Assembly (NCBI GenBank): GCA_945860325.1
Contig: CAMARL010000012.1
Location: 1-20,754, forward strand
Direction of reading: 5' to 3'
DNA length: 20,754 nt
DNA from: Spirosoma fluviale
GTDB lineage: Bacteria > Bacteroidota > Bacteroidia > Cytophagales > Spirosomataceae
In this document: piece after piece, positions 14,274 to 20,754 of the stretch
Position numbering within the stretch: the first letter of the stretch is position 1
Layout: the number at the start of each line of letters is the position of its first letter
Notes under the pieces: generated by a model
Databases searched by the model: none
Seen by the model: only the letters and a program-made list of their open reading frames with translations
What the model was told of the DNA's origin: nothing
Position numbers and translations under genes: made by a program

Positions 14274-14333
14274 GGCAAGAATACTTTTTTAAGCAACAGC
14301 GAGCCAGAAATCAGCCTTTCTTAGAATTATGGC

Positions 14334-14489
14334 TTATTTTCCTCTCTTTTCGTCAGAAACTGAAAGCTTATGACGTCCTTTTGCGCGACGCGCAGTTAAA
14401 ACACGACGACCATTTGCAGTCGACATGCGCTCACGGAAACCATGCTTATTCTTCCTTTTTTTAACCGAGGGTTGGAAAGTTCTTTTCAT
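14334..14489 (-). CDS. rpmH: 50S ribosomal protein L34
   Basis: Small, very basic protein of the large ribosomal subunit, 51 residues. The reading frame from ATG 14489 to TAA 14334-14336 begins MKRTFQPSVKKRKNKHGF and continues with RERMSTANGRRVLTARRAKGR, the universal L34 signature (K-R-T-F/Y-Q-P-S and the M-x-T-x-x-G-R-x-V-L-x-x-R-R-x-K-G-R block). The C-terminal extension HKLSVSDEKRGK is as expected for Bacteroidota. It is the first gene of the operon leading to rnpA, with a good promoter 44 bp upstream. dnaA is not adjacent. Confidence 0.98.
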   Translation of the reverse strand: MKRTFQPSVKKRKNKHGFRERMSTANGRRVLTARRAKGRHKLSVSDEKRGK

Positions 14490-14532
14490 TTCTATTAATT
14501 ATTAAATCCCCAACAGTTTCGAATTGGGTTTG

Positions 14533-14562
14533 CAAAGGTACGAAATTTTATATTTTATTCAA
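14533..14562 (-). promoter_or_regulatory. Promoter of the rpmH-rnpA-S41-tsaB-DUF2480 operon
   Basis: Minus-strand TTG (14562-14560), a 19-bp spacer and TACCTTTG (14540-14533), an exact TAnnTTTG. Transcription would begin near 14527, about 38 nt before the rpmH ATG. Confidence 0.75.
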
Positions 14563-14622
14563 GTGTTCATTGAAAAAAAAATCTGAGGCACTGGGGAAAG
14601 GGAAAACAATGCGATGATTTTC

Positions 14623-14630
14623 TATCTTTG
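14623..14630 (+). promoter_or_regulatory. Candidate -7 box of the glycan cassette
   Basis: TATCTTTG matches TAnnTTTG exactly and ends 17 bp before the TTG start of the glycosyltransferase gene, so the leader would be only about 10 nt. No TTG/TTTG lies at the normal -33 distance; this promoter may be weak or activator-dependent. Confidence 0.5.
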
Positions 14631-14647
14631 TTCTTTAATATTCAAAT

Positions 14648-15400
14648 TTGAAAGTCTCCATCATTACGGTCTCTTATCAATCGGCTGCCACCCTTAGGCA
14701 GACCATAGAGAGCGTATTGGCCCAAAATTACTTGAATAAAGAATACTGGGTCATTGATGGTGGATCTACCGATGGGAGTTTAGAAATTTTGAAATCTTTT
14801 GGTTCAGCCATCCATTTTATATCTGAAAAAGATGCTGGAATTTATGATGCGATGAATAAGGGCTTAAAATTAATTCAAGGGGATGTTATAGGGATGATTG
14901 GCGCAGATGACTTTTATCCGTCTAACGATGTCATAAGTTCCGTTGTTGCTACCTTTGAATCGAACCAAGTGGATGTGGTGTACGGAGATAAGCAATATGT
15001 AAACCCTGAAAATCCAGAAAAGATTGTTCGTTATTGGACGGCAGGTGCATACCAAGAAGATCAATGGCTTTACGGGTGGATGCCACCCCATTTATCGTTT
15101 TATATTAAAAAGTCTTCAGCAGATAAAAACGGTCCTTACAGAACGGATTTTACATGTTCAGCAGATTACGAATGGATGCTGAGAGCATTATATAAGAATA
15201 AAATGTCGGCGTTTTATTTGCCTAAAGTTTTAATGACCATGCGAAATGGGGGTACAAGTACAGCCTCATGGAAGCATCGTCTTATTGCAAATACGGAAGA
15301 TCGAAAAGCTTGGTCCGTGAATCATTTACATCCATATTGGTTTACGTTAGCTTTGAAACCTTTACGGAAAATTTTCCAATTATTTAAGTCAAAAAAATGA
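14648..15400 (+). CDS. Family 2 glycosyltransferase
   Basis: GT-A fold glycosyltransferase of the WcaA/WcaE-like GT2 group, 250 residues, soluble, probably acting at the cytoplasmic face on a lipid-linked glycan. Visible motifs: VSIITVSYQSAATL at the N-terminus, IDGGSTDGS at 36-44 (nucleotide binding), EKDAGIYDAMNKG at 60-72, GADD at 85-88 as the metal-binding DxD equivalent, and SADYEWMLRA at about 176-185 carrying the likely acceptor-side ED-like acid. The start is TTG at 14648: an in-frame stop at 14636-14638 rules out a longer form and the family block begins at residue 2. The last 4 bp overlap the formyltransferase ATG (ATGA). Donor and acceptor sugars are unknown. Confidence 0.9.
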   Translation: MKVSIITVSYQSAATLRQTIESVLAQNYLNKEYWVIDGGSTDGSLEILKSFGSAIHFISEKDAGIYDAMNKGLKLIQGDVIGMIGADDFYPSNDVISSVVATFESNQVDVVYGDKQYVNPENPEKIVRYWTAGAYQEDQWLYGWMPPHLSFYIKKSSADKNGPYRTDFTCSADYEWMLRALYKNKMSAFYLPKVLMTMRNGGTSTASWKHRLIANTEDRKAWSVNHLHPYWFTLALKPLRKIFQLFKSKK

Positions 15401-16170
15401 GAGTAGTATTATTGACCCAGGATGACCCGTTTTTTTTACCAAAGGCAATTAAAAAATTGCATGCGGGATTGCCTAATGATATCGAATGGGTGGGTACAGT
15501 GCTTTTTGAGGTTTCCCCTTTTGGTAAAAGAGAATCATTTTTTGCCAAAATGAAAAAGACCTTGGATGTTTTTGGCCTAGAATTTTTTATCTATTTTTCT
15601 CTCAAATTTATCAAATCAAAATTGACACCGGGGCATTCCGTCAAAGCCGTATTAAGTCAGGCATCTATACCACTATTTACGCTTGAGGGATCAATTAATT
15701 CCCCCGAAAATTTAAAAATACTTTCAGATCTTAAAGCGGATTTATTTGTGTCTATTGGCGGCAATCAGGTATTTAAAAGAGCACTTTTGGATATTCCTAC
15801 CCAAGGAACAATCAATCTTCATACTGCTTTATTACCCAAGTACCGAGGTTTGATGCCATCATTTTGGGTGTTAAAAAATCAAGAAAAATACACAGGAGTC
15901 TCTGTGTTTTTTGTGGATGAGGGCATTGACTCTGGGCCAATCGTTGTGCAGAAGAAAGTGGAAATCGCGGGGAGGACTCAGGAAGAGCTCATTGAATACA
16001 CGAAAGATATTGGTATGGATTGTATTTTGGAAGCCATGATTTCAATTCGAGATCAATCGTACACGCTAATTCCAAACCCGAAGGAGGAATTAACGTATTT
16101 TTCGTTCCCTAGTCGGCAAGACGTAATTACGTTTAAAAAAAATGGAGCCCTATTTTTTAGGTGGATATAA
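15397..16170 (+). CDS. Formyltransferase-family protein (probable sugar N-formyltransferase)
   Basis: Member of the formyl-transferase fold shared by PurN, Fmt, ArnA and sugar N-formyltransferases, which move a formyl group from 10-formyl-tetrahydrofolate to an amine. The catalytic triad is visible: Asn140 and His142 in INLHTALLPKYRG and Asp178 in DEGIDSGPIVVQ. At 257 residues it lacks the C-terminal domain of Fmt (about 310 aa) and its first 100 residues are unlike PurN; the neighbours point to an amino-sugar substrate. The chain before the core (FFIYFSLKFIKSKL, 63-76) is strongly hydrophobic and might contact membrane lipid. It overlaps the GT2 gene by 4 bp and touches the deacetylase ATG with no gap. 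Substrate assignment is inference. Confidence 0.85.
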   Translation: MRVVLLTQDDPFFLPKAIKKLHAGLPNDIEWVGTVLFEVSPFGKRESFFAKMKKTLDVFGLEFFIYFSLKFIKSKLTPGHSVKAVLSQASIPLFTLEGSINSPENLKILSDLKADLFVSIGGNQVFKRALLDIPTQGTINLHTALLPKYRGLMPSFWVLKNQEKYTGVSVFFVDEGIDSGPIVVQKKVEIAGRTQEELIEYTKDIGMDCILEAMISIRDQSYTLIPNPKEELTYFSFPSRQDVITFKKNGALFFRWI

Positions 16171-17019
16171 ATGACAATTTTAACTTTTGATATCGAAGAG
16201 TGGTTTCATTTATTAGATCATCCTAGCACTAGGACTGAGGAAGATTGGGCTAAATTTCCATCCAGGATTCATGAAAATGTAGATCGGATTTTAGACATGC
16301 TTCATCGGAACAATCAAAAAGCGACTTTTTTTTGTTTAGGTTGGGTCGCAAGAAAATACCCAGAAATCATCAAAAAAATAGCCAAATCTGGAAACGAAAT
16401 AGCCACGCACTCCGATTTGCACCAATTGGCCTACCAACAAAATAGAAAAGTATTTGCAGAAGATTTGAAGCGTTCTATTGAAAGCTTAGAAGCGATTACG
16501 GGAAATAAAATCAGAGCTTATCGTGCGCCCGGATTCTCATTAATGGAATCAAATAAATGGGTATTTAGTGAATTGATTACGCAGGGAATCGAAATAGATT
16601 GTTCGATATTTCCTGCGAAAAGAGCGCATGGGGGCTTTGCTAATTTTGGCCAACAAGAACCTTGTTGGGTCGATGTGGATGGACATAAACTCAAGGAATT
16701 TCCCATCAATGTAACTTCAATGGCTGGACTGCCTGTGATCTTTTCAGGAGGGGGTTATTTCAGGTTATTACCTGATGCCATTTTGGCCAAACTTTGGGAT
16801 CAGCAACCATATGTAATGACTTATTTCCACCCTAGGGATTTTGATGCGGGCCAACCGATGATCCAGGATTTAAGTATGATTCGCAAGTTTAAATCCTATT
16901 ATGGCCTGGCTGGTGCATTATCTAAATTAGAGCGACTTATCCGAGGACGAGAATTTATAGATTTAGTCGAAGCGGACCAACAGGTAAACTGGGACAAAGC
17001 ACGTACCGTTTATTTATAA
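16171..17019 (+). CDS. Polysaccharide deacetylase (NodB-like, XrtA-associated PDA type)
   Basis: Carbohydrate esterase family 4 domain protein, 282 residues, predicted to remove N-acetyl (or O-acetyl) groups from a glycan. The NodB motifs are present: Asp7 in LTFDIEEWFH, His80 and His84 of HSDLH (metal ligands) in EIATHSDLHQL, RAPGFS at 118-123, and the C-terminal YFHPRDFD block. The FDIEEWFH start and the HPRDFD end resemble the deacetylases linked to exosortase-type exopolysaccharide loci. No signal peptide is seen, so it may act in the cytoplasm on a precursor. The ATG immediately follows the formyltransferase stop, so the three genes form one operon, followed by a terminator at 17019-17048. 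Substrate is unknown. Confidence 0.9.
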   Translation: MTILTFDIEEWFHLLDHPSTRTEEDWAKFPSRIHENVDRILDMLHRNNQKATFFCLGWVARKYPEIIKKIAKSGNEIATHSDLHQLAYQQNRKVFAEDLKRSIESLEAITGNKIRAYRAPGFSLMESNKWVFSELITQGIEIDCSIFPAKRAHGGFANFGQQEPCWVDVDGHKLKEFPINVTSMAGLPVIFSGGGYFRLLPDAILAKLWDQQPYVMTYFHPRDFDAGQPMIQDLSMIRKFKSYYGLAGALSKLERLIRGREFIDLVEADQQVNWDKARTVYL

Positions 17020-17048
17020 AAAAAGCCTTCATTTCTGAAAGCTTTTTT
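17019..17048. terminator. Bidirectional intrinsic terminator between the deacetylase gene and rpsJ
   Basis: Stem AAAAAAGC (17019-17026) with GCTTTTTT (17041-17048), continued inward by TTCA (17028-17031) and TGAA (17036-17039) around TTTC, with one C/A mismatch. Each strand ends in a T tract, so it can end both convergent units. Confidence 0.75.
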
Positions 17049-17071
17049 CTATATGTCTAGATTAAAAATCC

Positions 17072-17377
17072 TTAAACTTTGATTTCTACGTCTACTCCTG
17101 ATGGCAATTCTAATTTCATCAATGCATCTACTGTTTTTGCAGATGACGAATAGATATCAATTAAGCGCTTGTAAGTACACAATTGAAATTGCTCACGCGC
17201 TTTTTTGTTAACGTGTGGGGATCTTAAAACAGTGAATTTTTCAATTTTTGTTGGCAATGGAATCGGGCCAGAAACAACAGCACCCGTAGCTTTAACAGCT
17301 TTTACGATTTTCTCTGCTGATTTGTCCACCAAGGTGTGATCAAATGATTTCAGCTTAATTCGAATTTTTTGATTCAT
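17072..17377 (-). CDS. rpsJ: 30S ribosomal protein S10
   Basis: Small-subunit ribosomal protein, also NusE in antitermination complexes. From ATG at 17377 the product is 101 residues, the family norm, beginning MNQKIRIKLKSFDHTLVDKSA, with PLPTKIEKFTVLRSPHVNKK in the middle and LPSGVDVEIKV at the end. The frame stays open upstream to an ATG at 17434 that would add 19 residues, but the family block starts at 17377 and the upstream part folds as a leader, so I reject it. Unusually the gene stands alone: in most bacteria rpsJ opens the S10 operon or follows fusA, whereas here the neighbours are a polysaccharide deacetylase and a TPR membrane protein. Its promoter and terminator are both visible. 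Confidence 0.96.
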   Translation of the reverse strand: MNQKIRIKLKSFDHTLVDKSAEKIVKAVKATGAVVSGPIPLPTKIEKFTVLRSPHVNKKAREQFQLCTYKRLIDIYSSSAKTVDALMKLELPSGVDVEIKV

Positions 17378-17379
17378 AT

Positions 17380-17424
17380 GAGTTGGTTCATTAAGTGAAT
17401 GAATAACGAAAGAACCATTAACTC
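17380..17424 (-). promoter_or_regulatory. Structured leader of rpsJ (candidate r-protein regulatory element)
   Basis: Between the predicted start of transcription (about 17442) and the rpsJ ATG, GAACC-ATT-AACTC (plus-strand 17412-17424) is complementary to GAGTTGGTTC (17380-17389), allowing ten pairs with a 3-nt bulge. An inner perfect 6-bp hairpin, TTCATT (17387-17392) with AATGAA (17398-17403), competes for part of the same bases. The outer stem ends 3 nt before the ATG, a place where it could control translation. Confidence 0.45.
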
Positions 17425-17447
17425 CGTTAGACATGGTATTTATACTG

Positions 17448-17479
17448 CAAATATAGGCGGATTAATCCTGATTCCCAAA
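17448..17479 (-). promoter_or_regulatory. Promoter of rpsJ
   Basis: Minus-strand TTTG (17479-17476), a 20-bp spacer and TATATTTG (17455-17448), fully matching the Bacteroidota consensus. It lies just after the stop codon of the upstream TPR gene, so rpsJ is its own transcription unit. Confidence 0.8.
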
Positions 17480-17482
17480 TAA

Positions 17483-19660
17483 TTAAAACTTTTGTCGCTG
17501 GATGGCTGCGGCTAATTGGATTTCAAATGGTTTTAAATTTAGCTGGAACAGGGTAGGATTTATTTTTTTTAAGGAATTCATGGCTTCTTTGGCATATTCA
17601 ATTTCCCCTATTTCTAATGCTCGAAATGCGTAAAGTGGATAAAATTGGGGCACTTCTTTATTCCATCTTAGGGCGGCTAAGCTTGCATCATACCCTTCTT
17701 TTTTACTAAGAAATAGAATCGCGTTCGTCAAGGTAATTAATTGGAATGGATATTTTTTCACAGCCGCCTTGGCCTCTGATTTGTTTGAAATTTTTGGACT
17801 TGCAACGAGAATTAAAGAAGCTTGATGCCAAAAATCAAGTAAAGATTGCAGGCCTTGTGTTTGATCAATGGGTTGAACATCTATATAAAGAGCGATTTTT
17901 TCTAAGGAACTTAATGGGTCTTGGTGGAAATAATCTTGCATCGCCTCTGCTAATTTTATTTCAGGGAATAGAGATAAAATGCTTGTATCCTTTGCCATTT
18001 CATGGATGGGCAGTAATTTTTGTTTATCCTTAAAGTATGGAATAGAATTGTAAATCATAGCGAGGTCCCTGACATCTGCTCTTGGCTTCAATGAAATTGC
18101 TAAAGACTTTGAACCCACTCGTTGATTTCTTAGAATGCCAATGGCCCATAAATTAGCTAAAATGGCAGGATCTTGGGTGGTTTGATCGATATCAGGCAAG
18201 GGTATATTTTTATTTAATTTGGCAATTGCGTACAGAAAATTGGCCCTTGTTAATACAGATTCTGAATCGTATTCAAAAGCTTTCTGATGATAATAAAAGG
18301 AGGAATCTAATTGATTTAATTTTTCGAAAGTATGGGCTAATTGGGTTATGATTTCGACGCTTTCAGGCATTTTTTGACGCGCGCTTTGCAGGGCAAATAA
18401 AGATTCAAATAGGTGATTTTCATTTTGATAAATATTGCTCAATGCAATGGCAATTTTTTCATTGGGGAATTTTACCTGACTTGTCGACAAGTAGTAGGCT
18501 AATTCCTCCACCTTATTTTCTTGGTAGGCGATGCGGGCTAAACTTGTATTGCTTTTGGCATTAAGTTTACTATGAATCAAACCTTGTTTGTAGTTGATCT
18601 CAGCTAAAAAGGGATCTTTTAAAATCTGAGCTAACTCTCCGTCGGCATTGTATTTTGCCGCTGTTATTTGGTGATAAGCACCTCCATTTAAAGCAAAAAC
18701 AAAAGCGGAGCCTAAGATTAAAACCCCGATAAATAAAATGTAGGTAGGTAGGATTTGAGGTTTGTCGACGACCTTATAAATCGGCAAATTTAATTTGATC
18801 AAGCCATTGAAATTTCGAATGATAAATAATGGGAATAAAACGAGTATGATTATTTGGCTTACTAAGGCCCAAGTTTCGATGGCCCTGATACCAGGATCAT
18901 TTGACGTATAAAGCATTAGAAAGGCGGTCGATAAGCTTAAAAAAGCTAAGCCAATAAACAATGAATGGCCACCCTGTTTTTTATGTTGTTGATAAAGACC
19001 CAACAAAATACTTGAAATCCAAAAAACAAAACTAGGGACAAAGGTTTTTGTCTGAAAATTATAAATCAAATGGCCAAAACTGAAAATTAGGTTCACGGTG
19101 TAAAACCCAAAAAGGATCAGCCATTTTTTTTGACTTTCTTTTTTTGTCGGCGAATGCCCTATTTGTAATAAGAACACACAAATAGTATTAGAAAAGAAGA
19201 TCGTTAAAGAAAATAAGCTAAGAATTCCAAGCCAAATCAGTTGGGAAAAGAGCGCTTCATAAAACGTTTGAATGGGCTGTTCGGCATTTTTGACTAGTAT
19301 GATGGCCAACCAAAGCAAAATTCCTGATAAGGTAAATAGCCATGAGATGTTTGACCATTTTTTAAAACGTATGATTAAAAAGCTGATTCCGATAAATGAA
19401 AAAATAGAAAATAATAGGAATGGGACCGTGGATAGCTCAACGGGAAAAAAAACATAGTGTTGCCGAATTAAAAAAAGAGTGGAGCTTAATTGGCCTAATG
19501 AATTTTGGTCGATCACTCCTTGAACTGGAATTAATTCACTGGCTATTTGTGTATTAAAAATAGGCATGCCACCAAAAAAATAATAGGCTAGACATGCTAT
19601 TCCCAGACCATTTAAAACGAGAAAGACCCAGTTATTAAAAGTGATTGGTTGGTTGCTCAA
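17483..19660 (-). CDS. Polytopic membrane protein with C-terminal TPR-like region
   Basis: Function unknown, 725 residues. The N-terminal half (about 10-325) contains nine or ten hydrophobic helices, for example NWVFLVLNGLGIACLAYYFF at 10-29, PFLLFSIFSFIGISFLII at about 80-97 and ILPTYILFIGVLILGSAF near 305-322. The C-terminal part (about 345-725) is soluble and helical with TPR-like pairs: SLARIAYQENKVEELAYYLS, LFESLFALQSARQKMPESVEI, ITQLAHTFEKLNQLDSSFYYHQKAF and ALEIGEIEYAKEAMNSLKKI. Such proteins often scaffold envelope complexes. The start is TTG at 19660: an in-frame stop lies 9 bp upstream and the next Met would delete the first helix. No clear promoter box; TATCTTAA at 19677-19670 is a weak candidate. 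No partner gene is coupled to it. Confidence 0.75.
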   Translation of the reverse strand: MSNQPITFNNWVFLVLNGLGIACLAYYFFGGMPIFNTQIASELIPVQGVIDQNSLGQLSSTLFLIRQHYVFFPVELSTVPFLLFSIFSFIGISFLIIRFKKWSNISWLFTLSGILLWLAIILVKNAEQPIQTFYEALFSQLIWLGILSLFSLTIFFSNTICVFLLQIGHSPTKKESQKKWLILFGFYTVNLIFSFGHLIYNFQTKTFVPSFVFWISSILLGLYQQHKKQGGHSLFIGLAFLSLSTAFLMLYTSNDPGIRAIETWALVSQIIILVLFPLFIIRNFNGLIKLNLPIYKVVDKPQILPTYILFIGVLILGSAFVFALNGGAYHQITAAKYNADGELAQILKDPFLAEINYKQGLIHSKLNAKSNTSLARIAYQENKVEELAYYLSTSQVKFPNEKIAIALSNIYQNENHLFESLFALQSARQKMPESVEIITQLAHTFEKLNQLDSSFYYHQKAFEYDSESVLTRANFLYAIAKLNKNIPLPDIDQTTQDPAILANLWAIGILRNQRVGSKSLAISLKPRADVRDLAMIYNSIPYFKDKQKLLPIHEMAKDTSILSLFPEIKLAEAMQDYFHQDPLSSLEKIALYIDVQPIDQTQGLQSLLDFWHQASLILVASPKISNKSEAKAAVKKYPFQLITLTNAILFLSKKEGYDASLAALRWNKEVPQFYPLYAFRALEIGEIEYAKEAMNSLKKINPTLFQLNLKPFEIQLAAAIQRQKF

Positions 19661-19775
19661 TGATTTATATTAAGATAATGTGCAATCGGAAATTTAAATT
19701 TCAGCATAAACTTTAATTCATTCAAAGAAATAGGCTGATTTTGTATAAAAATAGCAAAAAAATTCAAACTGGAGT

Positions 19776-19806
19776 TTTGGTAATTGGAATTTACAGACTA
19801 ATTTTG
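19776..19806 (+). promoter_or_regulatory. Promoter of atpD
   Basis: TTTG (19776-19779), a 19-bp spacer and TAATTTTG (19799-19806), exact for TAnnTTTG. Transcription would start near 19813, leaving a leader of about 67 nt with only a small potential hairpin (ATTAG/CTAAT). The rest of the divergent gap 19661-19879 shows nothing else that I can support. Confidence 0.75.
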
Positions 19807-19879
19807 CATTCCGAATGTACAAGGCATTCAGGTAGATGTCAAACATTAGTTTTTAGCTAATCATTAATTTAATTATCAA

Positions 19880-20754
19880 ATGGCAAACGCAGTAAATAAA
19901 GGGAAGGTTGCACAAGTAATTGGACCTGTAGTCGATGTTAGTTTTGAAGGAGAGGGATCAACATTACCAGCAATTTTAAACGCACTTTCTGTTACTAAAT
20001 CAAATGGTCAAGGACTTATTTTAGAAGTTCAACAACATTTAGGAGAGGACAGAGTTCGTACAATTGCCATGGAAGGTACTGAGGGTCTTCAGAGGGGACA
20101 AGAAGTGATTGACTTGGGAACACCAATGACTATGCCGACGGGCGAGGGAATCAAGGGCCGTTTGTTTAATGTGGTAGGCGAGGCAATTGATGGTATCAAA
20201 CAGCCAAAATCTGATAAAGGGATGCCTATTCACCGTTCGGCTCCTAGGTTTGACGAATTAGCTACTACGACTGAAGTTTTATTTACAGGTATTAAGGTAA
20301 TCGATTTATTAGCTCCTTATGTAAAGGGGGGTAAAATTGGTTTATTTGGTGGAGCGGGTGTTGGTAAAACGGTATTAATCATGGAATTGATTAATAATAT
20401 TGCCAAAGCATATGAAGGTCTTTCTGTATTCGCTGGAGTGGGTGAACGTACTCGTGAGGGAAATGATTTGCTTCGTGAGATGATTGAATCAGGTGTTATT
20501 AAATATGGGGAAGCATTTAAGCATGCGATGGAAGAGGGACAATGGGATTTGTCTAAAGTGGATGAAAACGAATTGTCTAAATCTCAAGCTACCTTGGTAT
20601 TTGGTCAAATGAATGAGCCTCCTGGAGCACGTGCACGTGTAGCTTTGTCTGGTTTAACAGTGGCTGAGCATTTCCGTGATGGAGATGGAGAAGGTTCTGG
20701 TCGTGATATTTTATTTTTTATTGATAATATTTTCCGTTTTACACAAGCAGGTTC
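19880..20754 (+). CDS. atpD: F0F1 ATP synthase subunit beta (5' part, runs off the window edge)
   Basis: Catalytic subunit of the F1 head, where ATP is made from ADP and phosphate. From ATG 19880 the frame is open to the window end (291 codons of about 500). Visible: the N-terminal barrel (KGKVAQVIGPVVDVSF), Walker A GGAGVGKT at 157-164, the conserved GVGERTREGNDLLREM with catalytic Glu189, VFGQMNEPPGARARVALSGLT, and Walker B region ILFFIDNIFRFTQAG. Compared with E. coli AtpD there is an insert of about two dozen residues (GEAFKHAMEEGQWDLSKV and on) between EMIESGVI and LVFGQMNEPPG, a lineage feature I know from Bacteroidota. It has its own promoter and no other atp gene upstream, fitting the split atpDC arrangement of the phylum. 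Confidence 0.97.
   Translation, partial: MANAVNKGKVAQVIGPVVDVSFEGEGSTLPAILNALSVTKSNGQGLILEVQQHLGEDRVRTIAMEGTEGLQRGQEVIDLGTPMTMPTGEGIKGRLFNVVGEAIDGIKQPKSDKGMPIHRSAPRFDELATTTEVLFTGIKVIDLLAPYVKGGKIGLFGGAGVGKTVLIMELINNIAKAYEGLSVFAGVGERTREGNDLLREMIESGVIKYGEAFKHAMEEGQWDLSKVDENELSKSQATLVFGQMNEPPGARARVALSGLTVAEHFRDGDGEGSGRDILFFIDNIFRFTQAG

Noticed and set aside
14870..15091. 73-codon open frame opposite the glycosyltransferase gene
   Set aside because: Antisense to a gene with intact GT2 motifs and without any family resemblance of its own.
17378..17434. 19-residue N-terminal extension of S10 from an ATG at 17434
   Set aside because: The family N-terminus (MNQKIRIKLKSFDH) starts at 17377, the extension has no family resemblance, and the same bases fold as a leader a few nt after the predicted transcription start.
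17746..18033. 95-codon open frame on the plus strand opposite the TPR gene
   Set aside because: No recognisable domain, lies entirely within a well-supported gene on the other strand and has no promoter box.

Overview
The window looks like chromosomal core DNA of a Bacteroidota bacterium, most likely a Cytophagales-type aquatic lineage. The evidence is families I know mainly from this phylum (DUF2480, DUF4175, a roughly 410-residue IspH with its own N-terminal block, AtpD with an insert after the GERTREGND motif), the gene order rpmH-rnpA-S41 protease, low GC, and repeated TTG/TTTG-N19/20-TAnnTTTG promoters of the Bacteroidota primary sigma factor. I see no transposase, integrase, CRISPR array, tRNA or rRNA. 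No gap exceeds 300 bp; the longest, 5236-5526, holds two divergent promoters and palindromes.

Layout. (1) 1-924, minus strand: nuoK and the 5' part of nuoL (complex I membrane arm), with an apparent promoter directly before nuoK. (2) 997-1806, minus: a DEDDh exonuclease, divergent from (3) 1859-2548, plus: a YjjG-type HAD nucleotidase; their -10-like boxes form an inverted repeat. (4) 2549-5235, minus: a tight five-gene operon with a membrane-anchored unknown protein, a 121-aa unknown protein, exonuclease III, a thioredoxin-like [2Fe-2S] ferredoxin and a RecB-type PD-(D/E)XK nuclease ending in a beta-clamp-binding motif. (5) 5527-6768, plus: ispH. (6) 6762-7646, minus: a fructosamine-kinase family protein. 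(7) 7758-11021, plus: a 1087-aa DUF4175 membrane/coiled-coil protein. (8) 11014-14489, minus: the operon rpmH-rnpA-S41 protease-tsaB-DUF2480. (9) 14648-17019, plus: a three-gene glycan cassette (GT2 glycosyltransferase, formyltransferase, polysaccharide deacetylase). (10) 17072-17377, minus: rpsJ alone, with its own promoter and a structured leader. (11) 17483-19660, minus: a polytopic TPR protein. (12) 19880-20754, plus: the 5' part of atpD.

Most genes are housekeeping: respiration and ATP synthesis (nuoKL, atpD), translation and tRNA modification (rpmH, rnpA, tsaB, rpsJ), isoprenoids (ispH), and DNA repair or nucleotide cleanup (xth, exonuclease, PD-(D/E)XK nuclease, YjjG). The least conventional parts are the glycan cassette, whose gene content suggests a deacetylation-then-formylation route on an amino sugar; the clamp-motif nuclease operon with a dyad at its promoter; and the solitary rpsJ with a foldable leader. 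The genome is compact: three of four convergent gene pairs abut or overlap, and in one the overlapping stop codons lie inside a terminator-like palindrome. I did not find a clearly new defence or mobile system.
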